Below are positions 13,816 through 21,824 of a stretch of DNA of 26,431 bases, piece after piece. How positions within the stretch are numbered: position 1 is the first letter of the stretch; every line of letters begins with the position of its first letter. Below the pieces are notes generated by a model. The model did no database searches. It was not told the DNA's origin and saw only the letters and a list, made by a program, of their open reading frames with translations. A program made the translations under genes and the position numbers. The DNA is from an uncultured Bacteroides sp. GTDB taxonomy: Bacteria > Bacteroidota > Bacteroidia > Bacteroidales > Bacteroidaceae. Location: assembly GCA_900555635.1 (NCBI GenBank), contig USLU01000069.1:1-26431 (forward strand), read 5' to 3'.

Positions 13816-14946
13816 ATGGAAGATAAATTAGTTACATTAGCTATTCTAACGTATGCAAAAGCGCAAATACTGAAGAATGTACTTGAGAATGAAGGTATTG
13901 AAACCTATATAATGAATGTAAATCAGATACAGCCTGTTATATCTTCTGGTGTACGTGTACGAATTAAGGAAAGTGATTTGCCTCATGCTCTAAAAATTAC
14001 TGAAAGTTCAGCTTGGTTGTCTGAGGAAGTAGTAGGGGGGAAGTCTCCTAAAATAGAGAAAACAAGTAATAAGGTTCTTATTCCCGTAGATTTCTCTAAT
14101 TATTCATTGAAAGCGTGTGAGTTCGGTTTTAATTTTGCTCACAATATAGGTGCAGAAGTCGTTTTGCTTCATGTTTATTTTACACCTATATATGCAACTT
14201 CTTTACCTTATGGTGATGTCTTCAATTATCAACTTGCTGATGAAGAAAACGTTAAGAATATATTACAAAAGGTTCATGCTGATTTAAATTCTTTATCAAA
14301 TAAAGTAAAGGAAAAAGTTGCTACTGGAGAGTTTCCTAGTGTAAAATATACTTGTGTATTACGTGAAGGTATTCCTGAAGAGGAAGTATTGCGTTATGCT
14401 AAGGAATATCGTCCACGAATTATTGTGATGGGAACAAGAGGCAAGAACCAGAAAGATATTGATTTAATTGGTAGTGTTACTGCTGAAGTAATTGAACGTA
14501 GTCGGGTACCGATACTAGCCATTCCGGAAAATACTCCTTTCAAAGAATTCTCTGAAGTGAAACGTATTGCTTTTATCACTAATTTTGATCAACGTGATTT
14601 GATTGCTTTTGATTCTTTGATTAGTAGCTTGAAACCATTTAAATTTGCTATTTCTTTAATTCATCTTTCAGATGTGAAAGATACCTGGAATGAGATTAAA
14701 TTAGGTGGAATCAAAGAATATTTCCAAAAACAATACCCATCATTAGATATAAGTTATGATGTTGTGAAGAACGATGATTTATTGAATAGTCTGGATAGTT
14801 ATATAAAGAGCAATCATATTGATATTATTGCATTGACTTCATATAAGAGAAATATATTTTCTCGATTATTTAATCCCGGTATTGCTAGAAAAATGATTTT
14901 CCATTCTGATACACCATTGTTAGTTATTTACGGACGACCGAGCTGA
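13816..14946 (+). CDS. Tandem universal stress protein with an N-terminal DUF2007-like domain
   Basis: A 376-residue cytosolic protein with three parts. Residues 1-66 (LAILTYAKAQILKNVLENEG, IKESDLPHALKI) resemble the small DUF2007 or similar alpha/beta domain. Residues ~85-238 are a UspA domain (KVLIPVDFSNYS start) with the ATP-binding pattern GTRG at 206-209, nine residues, then GS at 219-220, followed by VPILAIP. Residues ~247-376 are a second Usp-like domain (RIAFITNFDQRD ... TPLLVIYG) without the GxxG motif, so it is probably non-nucleotide-binding. Such proteins usually help cells survive starvation or redox stress. Transcription ends at the bidirectional terminator shared with the TPR gene. 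Confidence 0.88.
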   Translation: MEDKLVTLAILTYAKAQILKNVLENEGIETYIMNVNQIQPVISSGVRVRIKESDLPHALKITESSAWLSEEVVGGKSPKIEKTSNKVLIPVDFSNYSLKACEFGFNFAHNIGAEVVLLHVYFTPIYATSLPYGDVFNYQLADEENVKNILQKVHADLNSLSNKVKEKVATGEFPSVKYTCVLREGIPEEEVLRYAKEYRPRIIVMGTRGKNQKDIDLIGSVTAEVIERSRVPILAIPENTPFKEFSEVKRIAFITNFDQRDLIAFDSLISSLKPFKFAISLIHLSDVKDTWNEIKLGGIKEYFQKQYPSLDISYDVVKNDDLLNSLDSYIKSNHIDIIALTSYKRNIFSRLFNPGIARKMIFHSDTPLLVIYGRPS

Positions 14947-15076
14947 TTTAAATATGCTTCTTATAATTGAGTAATAATCTGTATTATGTTTAATATATAA
15001 ATCTAATTCATTATATTATTACTAGTTAGCTCCTATGATAGAGAAAATAAATCTTTTCATAGTAAAAGGTCTAAAA

Positions 15077-15116
15077 AATAAAAGCCTAACCAATTTTACT
15101 TGATTAGGCTTTTATT
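15077..15116. terminator. Bidirectional terminator between the Usp and TPR genes
   Basis: AATAAAAGCCTAA (15077-15089) is the exact reverse complement of TTAGGCTTTTATT (15104-15116). An inner CAA/TTG pair shortens the loop. A-rich and T-rich flanks allow termination on both strands, as expected between convergent genes. A weaker inverted repeat, CTATGA (15033-15038) with TCATAG (15057-15062), lies nearer the Usp gene. Confidence 0.85.
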
Positions 15117-15133
15117 ATTAAATCCTTTTGGGA

Positions 15134-16348
15134 TTATTGCATCAGCTTTTCGATTTCATCGAATTCTGGTCCCATATCCAAATTATAATATACTCTATAA
15201 AGACCGTTCAACCACAAATCTTTTTGATCGGGTTTCAATTCTCTTGCCTTCTCATAATTAGGTCTTGCTTTTTCATAGAAAGACTTCAATGTAGCTTGGT
15301 CAGCTTTATATTTCGGATCGTTTACATCAGTTGTAGCCTTTTCTGAGAAATCTTGAGCTTGTAAGCAGTAGATTAGTCCTAAATTAGAGAAAGCCTCTGC
15401 ATAATTAGGATCTACTTCAACAGTCTTAGTATAGAACTCGATCGCCTTGTCATAGTTCTTCATATTATGATAAAGATAACCTTTTACATACAGATAAAAT
15501 GTATTTTTCGGGTCCTTAGCTAACATATCATCAGCGAATTGCATAGCTTCATCATACTTGTTGTTATTGCTATAGTAGTCAATCAAATGGCCAAAGAAGA
15601 ATGGATGTTCAGGATACTTCTGAATACCTTCCTTCAAGGAATTTACCCATTTAACAGTGTCACCTTCAGCTTTTAAAGCAGTAGAAATAAATTCCATTGC
15701 ATACTTGCCTACTTCTTTATCATTTTGTGCATAAGGAGCATACTTTAATACATTAGGATAATCTTCCATCTTAGCAGCTGCTAAACTTGCATAGTAAGCA
15801 ATCTGAGGTAATACAGTGTCGGTCTGCAACAGATTTTCTTTTTCGAACATTGGATTTGCTGCAACATCAACGTAAGTTGCAAAGAATTCAAAAGCTTCTT
15901 TATTCTTATCTTGATTGAAGAATTGAATACCACCGTTGATTAAATTACCGCGTTCTGCAAGAATAGAAGCAGCATTCGATTTTCTAAATTTGTTTTTAAC
16001 CTTGCCTTTTTCATCAGGAATCTGTGCAAGTTCATCACATTTGAAGTAGTATTTACACATGTTCAATGCGCTATTGTACACCTGAAGAGTATCGTATGGT
16101 TTTCTCAGGTAGGCATTTTCCATTTCTTTTTCACTTCTTTTCTTTTGAATGAGACCGGCTACATCCCAAGTTTCAGGTTTATCCTTAGTTTCGGGATTAG
16201 TCAAAGCTTCATTGATTAGCGCTTCTGCTTTGGCAAAATCAGGTTTTACGCCATTAGCAATACTTTTAGCTTCTTTTACACTCTTTTCTTGAGCAAATGT
16301 AAAACTAGCGACAAGTAGTAAAACCATTGAAAATAGTACTCTTTTCAT
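15134..16348 (-). CDS. Exported TPR protein downstream of gyrA
   Basis: A 404-residue protein with a signal peptide (MKRVLFSMVLLLVASFTFA, then Q20), therefore periplasmic or envelope-associated. Clear TPR units lie at ~246-279 (HPFFFGHLIDYYSNNNKYDE), ~281-314 (YLYVKGYLYHNMKNYDKAIEF) and from 315 (YAEAFSNLGLIY), with a related helix pair near the end (YEKARPNYEKARELKPD). The N-terminal half is helical with less regular repeats. There is no catalytic motif, so it is most likely a protein-binding scaffold; the partner is unknown. It begins 30 bp after gyrA and is likely co-transcribed with it. Confidence 0.87.
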   Translation of the reverse strand: MKRVLFSMVLLLVASFTFAQEKSVKEAKSIANGVKPDFAKAEALINEALTNPETKDKPETWDVAGLIQKKRSEKEMENAYLRKPYDTLQVYNSALNMCKYYFKCDELAQIPDEKGKVKNKFRKSNAASILAERGNLINGGIQFFNQDKNKEAFEFFATYVDVAANPMFEKENLLQTDTVLPQIAYYASLAAAKMEDYPNVLKYAPYAQNDKEVGKYAMEFISTALKAEGDTVKWVNSLKEGIQKYPEHPFFFGHLIDYYSNNNKYDEAMQFADDMLAKDPKNTFYLYVKGYLYHNMKNYDKAIEFYTKTVEVDPNYAEAFSNLGLIYCLQAQDFSEKATTDVNDPKYKADQATLKSFYEKARPNYEKARELKPDQKDLWLNGLYRVYYNLDMGPEFDEIEKLMQ

Positions 16349-16378
16349 GATTGTAGAAAATTTAAATTAATATTATGT

Positions 16379-18910
16379 CTATTCTTCATTTTCATTGTTA
16401 ATCTCTTCTTGAGAACCTTGAGAGATATTTTCATCTTCTTCTTGGATATCAATTTCATCTTCATTTTCAGAAGTTACTTTGCATACTGATCCGATTTCAT
16501 CATTACGCTTCTCAAGGTTAATCAAACGGACTCCCTGTGTTGCACGTCCCATGATACGGACATCAGCTACTTTTAGACGAATTGTAATGCCGGATTTATT
16601 GATAATCATCAGGTCATTTTCATCTGTTACAGACTTGATTGCTACCAATTTTCCTGTTTTATCAGTGATATTCATCGTCTTAACACCTTTACCTCCACGA
16701 TTAGTCTTGCGGTAATCTTCAATGTCTGAACGTTTTCCATATCCTTGTTCTGAAACAACCATAATCGTTTCAGTATCAGGGTCCTTAATACAAATCATAC
16801 CTATTACTTCATCCTGTCCGTCTTCATCTAGTGTCATACCACGTACACCAGTAGCGGTGCGGCCCATTACACGTACAGCATTTTCATGGAAACGAATTGC
16901 ACGACCATTGCGATTGGCAATGATAATTTCATTATCACCGTTTGTCATACGTACTTCAATAACACGGTCGTCTTCACGAATTGTTATGGCATTGACACCA
17001 TTTTGGCGAGGACGTGAATATTGTTCAAGCAATGTTTTCTTGATAACACCGTTTTTGGTACAGAATAGAACATAATGGCTATTGATAAAGTCTTGATCGT
17101 TCAGATTTTTCACGCGCAAATAAGCATTAACTGCATCATCAGAATCTATGTTTAACAAGTTTTGAATTGCGCGTCCTTTAGAATTCTTCGTTCCTTCAGG
17201 TATTTCATAAACTTTCAGCCAATAGCATTTTCCCTTTTGAGTAAAGAACATCATAGTGTTGTGCATAGTTGCAGGATATATGTGTTCTACAAAATCTTCA
17301 TCACGGGTTTCAGTACCTTTAGACCCTACTCCACCACGGTTTTGCGCACGGAACTCACTCAACGGTGTACGTTTTATATATCCCATGTGAGAGATGGTGA
17401 TAATCATTTCATCGTCTGCATAGAAATCTTCCGGATTGAATTCTTCAGAAGAATAAACAATCTCAGAATGGCGTTCGTCACCGTATTTCTCTTTTACTTC
17501 GATCAATTCATCTTTAATAACTTTACGACAAAGTTCATCATTAACGAGAATTTCTTCAAAATAAGCGATTTGTCTTTGTATTTCTTCATATTCAGCATGA
17601 AGTTGATCTTGCATCAGACCAGTGAGTTGACGTAAACGCATTTCAACAATGGCGCGAGATTGAATCTCTGTTAATTGGAAGCGTTCCATCAAGCCTGCTA
17701 TAGCATCATTCGGAGTTTTTGCCGCACGAATAATTTTTATTACTTCATCAATATTATCAGATGCAATAATCAGGCCTTCCAAGATATGTGCCCGCTCTTT
17801 AGCTTTGCGTAAGTCGTATTGAGTACGGCGGATTACTACATCATGGCGATGTTCTACGAAGTATTTAATTAAATCTTTCAGATTTAACAGGCGGGGACGT
17901 CCATGAACCAATGCTACATTGTTTACACCAAAAGATGTTTGCAATAATGTCATTTTGTAGAGCTTATTAAGTACTACACTGGCATTAGCATCACGTTTTA
18001 CATCAATAACGATGCGCATTCCTTCACGATCGGACTCATCATTTGCATTAGCTATGCCTTCTATCTTTTTTTCATTGGCTAAGTCAGCAATGCTTTTGAT
18101 TAATTCTGCCTTATTGACACCATAAGGAATTTCGGTTACAACAATCTTATCATGCGTTGACCCAGTTTCAATTTCAGCTTTGGCACGCATGATAACTCGT
18201 CCACGACCTGTGAGATATGCCTCACGTACGCCACTCATTCCGTAGATATAACCTCCGGTCGGGAAGTCGGGAGCTTTAACATAAGTCATAAGCTCTTCTA
18301 TATCTATATCGTTATTATCAATGTACGCAACACAGGCATCAATCACTTCAGACAAATTGTGAGTCGGCATATTAGTTGCCATACCTACAGCGATACCTGA
18401 TGCTCCGTTAACTAAAAGAGTGGGAATACGTGTCGGCATGACAGTAGGCTCTTGTAATGAGTCGTCGAAGTTGTTTTGCATGTCAACAGTCTCTTTATCA
18501 AGATCCTGCATGGTCTCCTCACCTATTTTTCGTAGACGACACTCAGTATAACGCATAGCAGCTGCACTATCACCGTCTACAGAACCATAGTTACCCTGTC
18601 CATCCACCAACATGTAGCGCATAGCCCAAGGTTGTGCCATGCGAACAAGTGCACCGTAAACAGAAGAGTCACCATGAGGGTGATACTTTCCTAATACTTC
18701 CCCTACAACTCTGGCTGATTTCTTATAAGGTTTATCTGATGTATTGCCTAATCCCATCATTCCGAAAAGAATTCTTCGGTGAACGGGTTTAAAACCATCT
18801 CTAACATCCGGGAGAGCACGAGAAACGATGACCGACATTGAATAGTCAATGTACGATGATTTCATCTCCTCTTCGATGTTAATCTTTATAATTCTGTCTT
18901 GTTCAAGCAT
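16379..18910 (-). CDS. gyrA: DNA gyrase subunit A
   Basis: An 843-residue type IIA topoisomerase subunit, which with GyrB introduces negative supercoils. The catalytic tyrosine is Y121 in AAMRYTE, preceded by R120. The quinolone region reads HPHGDSSVYG: Ser82 corresponds to E. coli Ser83 (the sensitive residue) and Gly86 stands where E. coli has Asp87. The C-terminal DNA-wrapping beta-pinwheel begins near 497 with the GyrA box as QNRGGVG (523-529), and the end is an acidic tail (~813-843). Length and box distinguish it from ParC. It is divergent from clpC. Confidence 0.97.
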   Translation of the reverse strand: MLEQDRIIKINIEEEMKSSYIDYSMSVIVSRALPDVRDGFKPVHRRILFGMMGLGNTSDKPYKKSARVVGEVLGKYHPHGDSSVYGALVRMAQPWAMRYMLVDGQGNYGSVDGDSAAAMRYTECRLRKIGEETMQDLDKETVDMQNNFDDSLQEPTVMPTRIPTLLVNGASGIAVGMATNMPTHNLSEVIDACVAYIDNNDIDIEELMTYVKAPDFPTGGYIYGMSGVREAYLTGRGRVIMRAKAEIETGSTHDKIVVTEIPYGVNKAELIKSIADLANEKKIEGIANANDESDREGMRIVIDVKRDANASVVLNKLYKMTLLQTSFGVNNVALVHGRPRLLNLKDLIKYFVEHRHDVVIRRTQYDLRKAKERAHILEGLIIASDNIDEVIKIIRAAKTPNDAIAGLMERFQLTEIQSRAIVEMRLRQLTGLMQDQLHAEYEEIQRQIAYFEEILVNDELCRKVIKDELIEVKEKYGDERHSEIVYSSEEFNPEDFYADDEMIITISHMGYIKRTPLSEFRAQNRGGVGSKGTETRDEDFVEHIYPATMHNTMMFFTQKGKCYWLKVYEIPEGTKNSKGRAIQNLLNIDSDDAVNAYLRVKNLNDQDFINSHYVLFCTKNGVIKKTLLEQYSRPRQNGVNAITIREDDRVIEVRMTNGDNEIIIANRNGRAIRFHENAVRVMGRTATGVRGMTLDEDGQDEVIGMICIKDPDTETIMVVSEQGYGKRSDIEDYRKTNRGGKGVKTMNITDKTGKLVAIKSVTDENDLMIINKSGITIRLKVADVRIMGRATQGVRLINLEKRNDEIGSVCKVTSENEDEIDIQEEDENISQGSQEEINNENEE

Positions 18911-18957
18911 TTAAAAAGATTATTAATTATACATTTTCTGGTTCATAAAAAACCACG

Positions 18958-18987
18958 CTAAAGTACTGCTTTTTTACGATATACAAA
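18958..18987 (-). promoter_or_regulatory. Candidate gyrA promoter
   Basis: Read on the minus strand: TTTG (18987-18984), 18 bp, then TACTTTAG (18965-18958), which is 7 of 8 to TAnnTTTG. Initiation near 18951 would give a leader of about 40 nt before the gyrA ATG at 18910. Confidence 0.45.
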
Positions 18988-19081
18988 AGTTTTCAGGCAT
19001 AAACTTTGATTCATGCTTCACTTATATTGTGCATATATATAATAATAGGTATAAAAGAAGAGTTGGCATATAAAACTTTTA

Positions 19082-19097
19082 TGGCACGAGATTTGTA
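19082..19097 (+). promoter_or_regulatory. Sigma-54-like promoter upstream of clpC
   Basis: TGGCACG (19082-19088), four bases, then TTGTA (19093-19097) aligns with the sigma-54 consensus TGGCACG-N4-TTGCW at the exact spacing, with only the -12 C replaced by T. Initiation would be near 19108, about 80 nt before clpC. A palindrome, ATAAAA-C-TTTTAT (19070-19082), abuts it. Confidence 0.35.
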
Positions 19098-19115
19098 TAT
19101 TATAAAACAGTTAAA

Positions 19116-19150
19116 TTTGGATACGTTGAAATAATAATTGCGTATCTTTG
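19116..19150 (+). promoter_or_regulatory. Housekeeping-type promoter of clpC
   Basis: TATCTTTG at 19143-19150 is an exact TAnnTTTG match. The nearest TTTG (19116-19119) is 23 bp upstream, slightly longer than usual. The start near 19157 leaves a leader of about 32 nt that includes a GGAG at 19174-19177, 11 nt before the ATG. Confidence 0.6.
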
Positions 19151-19188
19151 TCGTTGGATAACCTTTTAATTGAGGAGAATAATAAGAT

Positions 19189-21714
19189 ATGAATAATCAA
19201 TTTTCACAAAGAGTTTCTGATATAATAACTTATAGCAAGGAAGAAGCCAACCGATTAAGAAATAGATACATCGGTCCTGAACACTTACTGCTCGGCATGT
19301 TACGCGATGGCGGTGGAAAGGCTATTGAGATATTGATGAAGCTTGATATAGACTTAAAACGCGTAAAGAGCCGTTTGGAGAGTTTTCTGAAAGATGCAGA
19401 AGATGATACTCTCCTACCGGATGCTGATGTTCCTTTGTCACCTATGACAGCTAAAATATTAAAAATGTGCATGTTGGAAGCACGTCTTTTAAAGAGTGCT
19501 ACAGCAGATACAGAACATGTGCTATTAGCTATACTCAAAGATGGTGATAATCTTGCTGCAACAGTTCTAGAAGAGAATAGAGTGGATTATCATTCAGTAT
19601 TTGAGCAACTTTCGATGAAATCGACCAATCCGAATGCCGGAATGGGTTTTACCGAAGATGATGAAGATGAGGAAGAGGATATGAATGCTTCCCGTTCTTC
19701 CCGTGGTACTGGTGCCAATCAGGCATCAGCTGCACAAACGGTGAAGAAGCCTTCTAATGATACTCCGGTATTGGATAATTTCGGTATGGATATGACTCGG
19801 GCGGCCGAAGAAGGTAAGCTTGACCCTGTGGTAGGTCGTGAGCGTGAAATAGAGCGTTTGGCACAAATATTAAGCCGTCGTAAAAAGAATAATCCAGTGT
19901 TGATTGGTGAACCTGGAGTTGGTAAATCTGCAATTGTTGAAGGACTTGCATTGCGTATTGTGCAGAAGAAAGTATCTCGAATCTTGTTTGATAAACGAGT
20001 CGTGATGCTTGATATGGCTTCTGTTGTAGCTGGAACTAAGTATCGTGGACAATTTGAGGAACGTATACGTTCTATTATCAATGAGTTGCAGAAAAATCCA
20101 AATGTCATCCTTTTCATCGATGAAATTCATACTATTGTAGGTGCCGGTGCTGCTGCAGGTTCTATGGATGCGGCTAATATGCTTAAACCTGCTTTAGCTC
20201 GTGGCGAAATACAATGCATTGGTGCTACTACCCTTGATGAATATAGAAAGAACATTGAAAAAGATGGTGCTTTGGAACGTCGTTTTCAAAAAGTAATAGT
20301 AGAACCTACCACAGCAGCCGAAACACTTCAAATATTGAAAAATATCAAGGAGAAGTATGAGGACCATCATAATGTGAACTATACGGATGAAGCACTTGAG
20401 GCATGTGTCAAGTTGTCAGACCGCTATATTACCGATCGTAATTTCCCTGATAAGGCAATTGACGCTTTGGATGAAGCAGGATCACGAGTACATTTGACCA
20501 ATATTAATGTTCCAAAAGAAATTGAGGAACAAGAGAAATTGATTGAAGAGGCACGTTCCTTAAAAGGGGATGCGGTGAAATCGCAAAATTTTGAACTTGC
20601 AGCAAGTTATCGTGATCGCGAGAAGGTGCTTTCCACGCGTTTGGATGAAATGAAAATTGAATGGGAAGCTCGTCTTAAAGATGATCGTCAGATTGTGGGT
20701 GAGGAAGAAATTGCCAATGTTATTTCAATGATGTCCGGAGTACCTGTACAACGTATGGCTCAGGCTGAAGGTATTAAATTGGCTGGGATGAAGGAAGAAT
20801 TGCAGGCTAAAGTTATAGCCCAAGATGCCGCTATTGGGAAATTAGTTAAAGCGATTCTGCGTAGTCGTGTTGGTTTGAAAGATCCTAACCATCCAATTGG
20901 AACCTTTATGTTCTTAGGACCGACTGGTGTAGGTAAAACTCACCTGGCAAAGCAATTAGCCAAATATATGTTTGGCTCTACCGATGCATTGATACGAATT
21001 GATATGAGTGAGTACATGGAGAAATACACTGTATCGCGTATGATCGGCGCTGCACCCGGATATGTAGGTTATGAGGAAGGTGGACAGTTGACTGAGAAGG
21101 TTCGCCGTAAGCCGTACTCTATTGTATTGCTGGACGAGATTGAAAAAGCTCACCCCGATGTATTTAATATTTTATTGCAAGTGTTAGATGAAGGCCGTTT
21201 AACTGACAATTATGGCAGAACCATAGATTTCAAGAATACGGTTATTATTATGACCTCTAATATTGGTACTAGGCAGTTGAAAGAATTTGGTCGTGGAATC
21301 GGATTTGCAGCTCAGAATCGTACAGATGATAATGAATATTCTCGTAATGTGATACAAAAGGCATTGAACAAGACATTTGCCCCTGAATTTTTAAATCGTC
21401 TTGACGAGATTATCACTTTTGACCAGCTATCGTTAGATGCGATTACTCGGATTGTTGATATTGAACTTAAAGGCTTGTATGAGCGTATTGAAGCTATTGG
21501 CTTTAAAATAGTAATAGACGATGATGTGAAGAAATTCCTGGCAGAAAAAGGGTATGATGTACAGTTTGGTGCTCGACCGTTGAAACGGGCAATTCAGAAT
21601 TATCTTGAAGACGAACTTTCTGAATTGATTATTTCTGCTGAAGTTCAGCCCGGTGATACAATTAGTGTTGCTATTGATAAAGAAAAGAATGAAATAAGTA
21701 TGAAGAAGGCATAA
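19189..21714 (+). CDS. clpC: Clp protease ATPase subunit ClpC (Hsp100)
   Basis: An 841-residue double-AAA+ unfoldase that feeds proteins to ClpP. The N-terminal domain (1-145) has the two Clp_N repeats (IGPEHLLLGML and DTEHVLLAILKDGD). An acidic linker lies at ~156-164. The first ATPase has GEPGVGKS (240-247) and ILFIDEIH (307-314). The middle domain is short, with a UVR-like segment (NFELAASYRDREK, 467-479), typical of ClpC and not of ClpB. The second ATPase has GPTGVGKT (577-584) and VLLDEIE (646-652). The ClpP-docking tripeptide is IGF at 704-706, so it should engage the protease and not act only as a disaggregase. It precedes htpG but is separated by a terminator. Confidence 0.95.
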   Translation: MNNQFSQRVSDIITYSKEEANRLRNRYIGPEHLLLGMLRDGGGKAIEILMKLDIDLKRVKSRLESFLKDAEDDTLLPDADVPLSPMTAKILKMCMLEARLLKSATADTEHVLLAILKDGDNLAATVLEENRVDYHSVFEQLSMKSTNPNAGMGFTEDDEDEEEDMNASRSSRGTGANQASAAQTVKKPSNDTPVLDNFGMDMTRAAEEGKLDPVVGREREIERLAQILSRRKKNNPVLIGEPGVGKSAIVEGLALRIVQKKVSRILFDKRVVMLDMASVVAGTKYRGQFEERIRSIINELQKNPNVILFIDEIHTIVGAGAAAGSMDAANMLKPALARGEIQCIGATTLDEYRKNIEKDGALERRFQKVIVEPTTAAETLQILKNIKEKYEDHHNVNYTDEALEACVKLSDRYITDRNFPDKAIDALDEAGSRVHLTNINVPKEIEEQEKLIEEARSLKGDAVKSQNFELAASYRDREKVLSTRLDEMKIEWEARLKDDRQIVGEEEIANVISMMSGVPVQRMAQAEGIKLAGMKEELQAKVIAQDAAIGKLVKAILRSRVGLKDPNHPIGTFMFLGPTGVGKTHLAKQLAKYMFGSTDALIRIDMSEYMEKYTVSRMIGAAPGYVGYEEGGQLTEKVRRKPYSIVLLDEIEKAHPDVFNILLQVLDEGRLTDNYGRTIDFKNTVIIMTSNIGTRQLKEFGRGIGFAAQNRTDDNEYSRNVIQKALNKTFAPEFLNRLDEIITFDQLSLDAITRIVDIELKGLYERIEAIGFKIVIDDDVKKFLAEKGYDVQFGARPLKRAIQNYLEDELSELIISAEVQPGDTISVAIDKEKNEISMKKA

Positions 21715-21738
21715 TGTCTTTTTATACAAAAGACCGTC

Positions 21739-21773
21739 AAAATGTCAGTCCTTAAGGGCTGGCATTTTTTTTG
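21739..21773 (+). terminator. Terminator of clpC
   Basis: AATGTCAGTCC (21741-21751) pairs with GGGCTGGCATT (21756-21766), including G-U pairs, around TTAA, and is followed by a T-run. Just before it, GTCTTTT (21716-21722) and AAAAGAC (21728-21734) form a second perfect small hairpin. Confidence 0.85.
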
Positions 21774-21824
21774 TTTCTTGATTTGCTGAAAATAGAAATA
21801 TAAACCTAAAAATAGTATTGTAGT

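Noticed and set aside
16379..18910. Quinolone-resistance change at GyrA Gly86 (E. coli Asp87 position)
   Set aside because: Ser82 is the sensitive form, and I believe Gly at this position is normal in Bacteroides, so it is not evidence of resistance.
21774..21824. htpG promoter (TAGTATTG at 21813)
   Set aside because: It is 7 of 8 to the -7 consensus, but transcription would begin at or inside the start codon and no -33 box is at the right distance.
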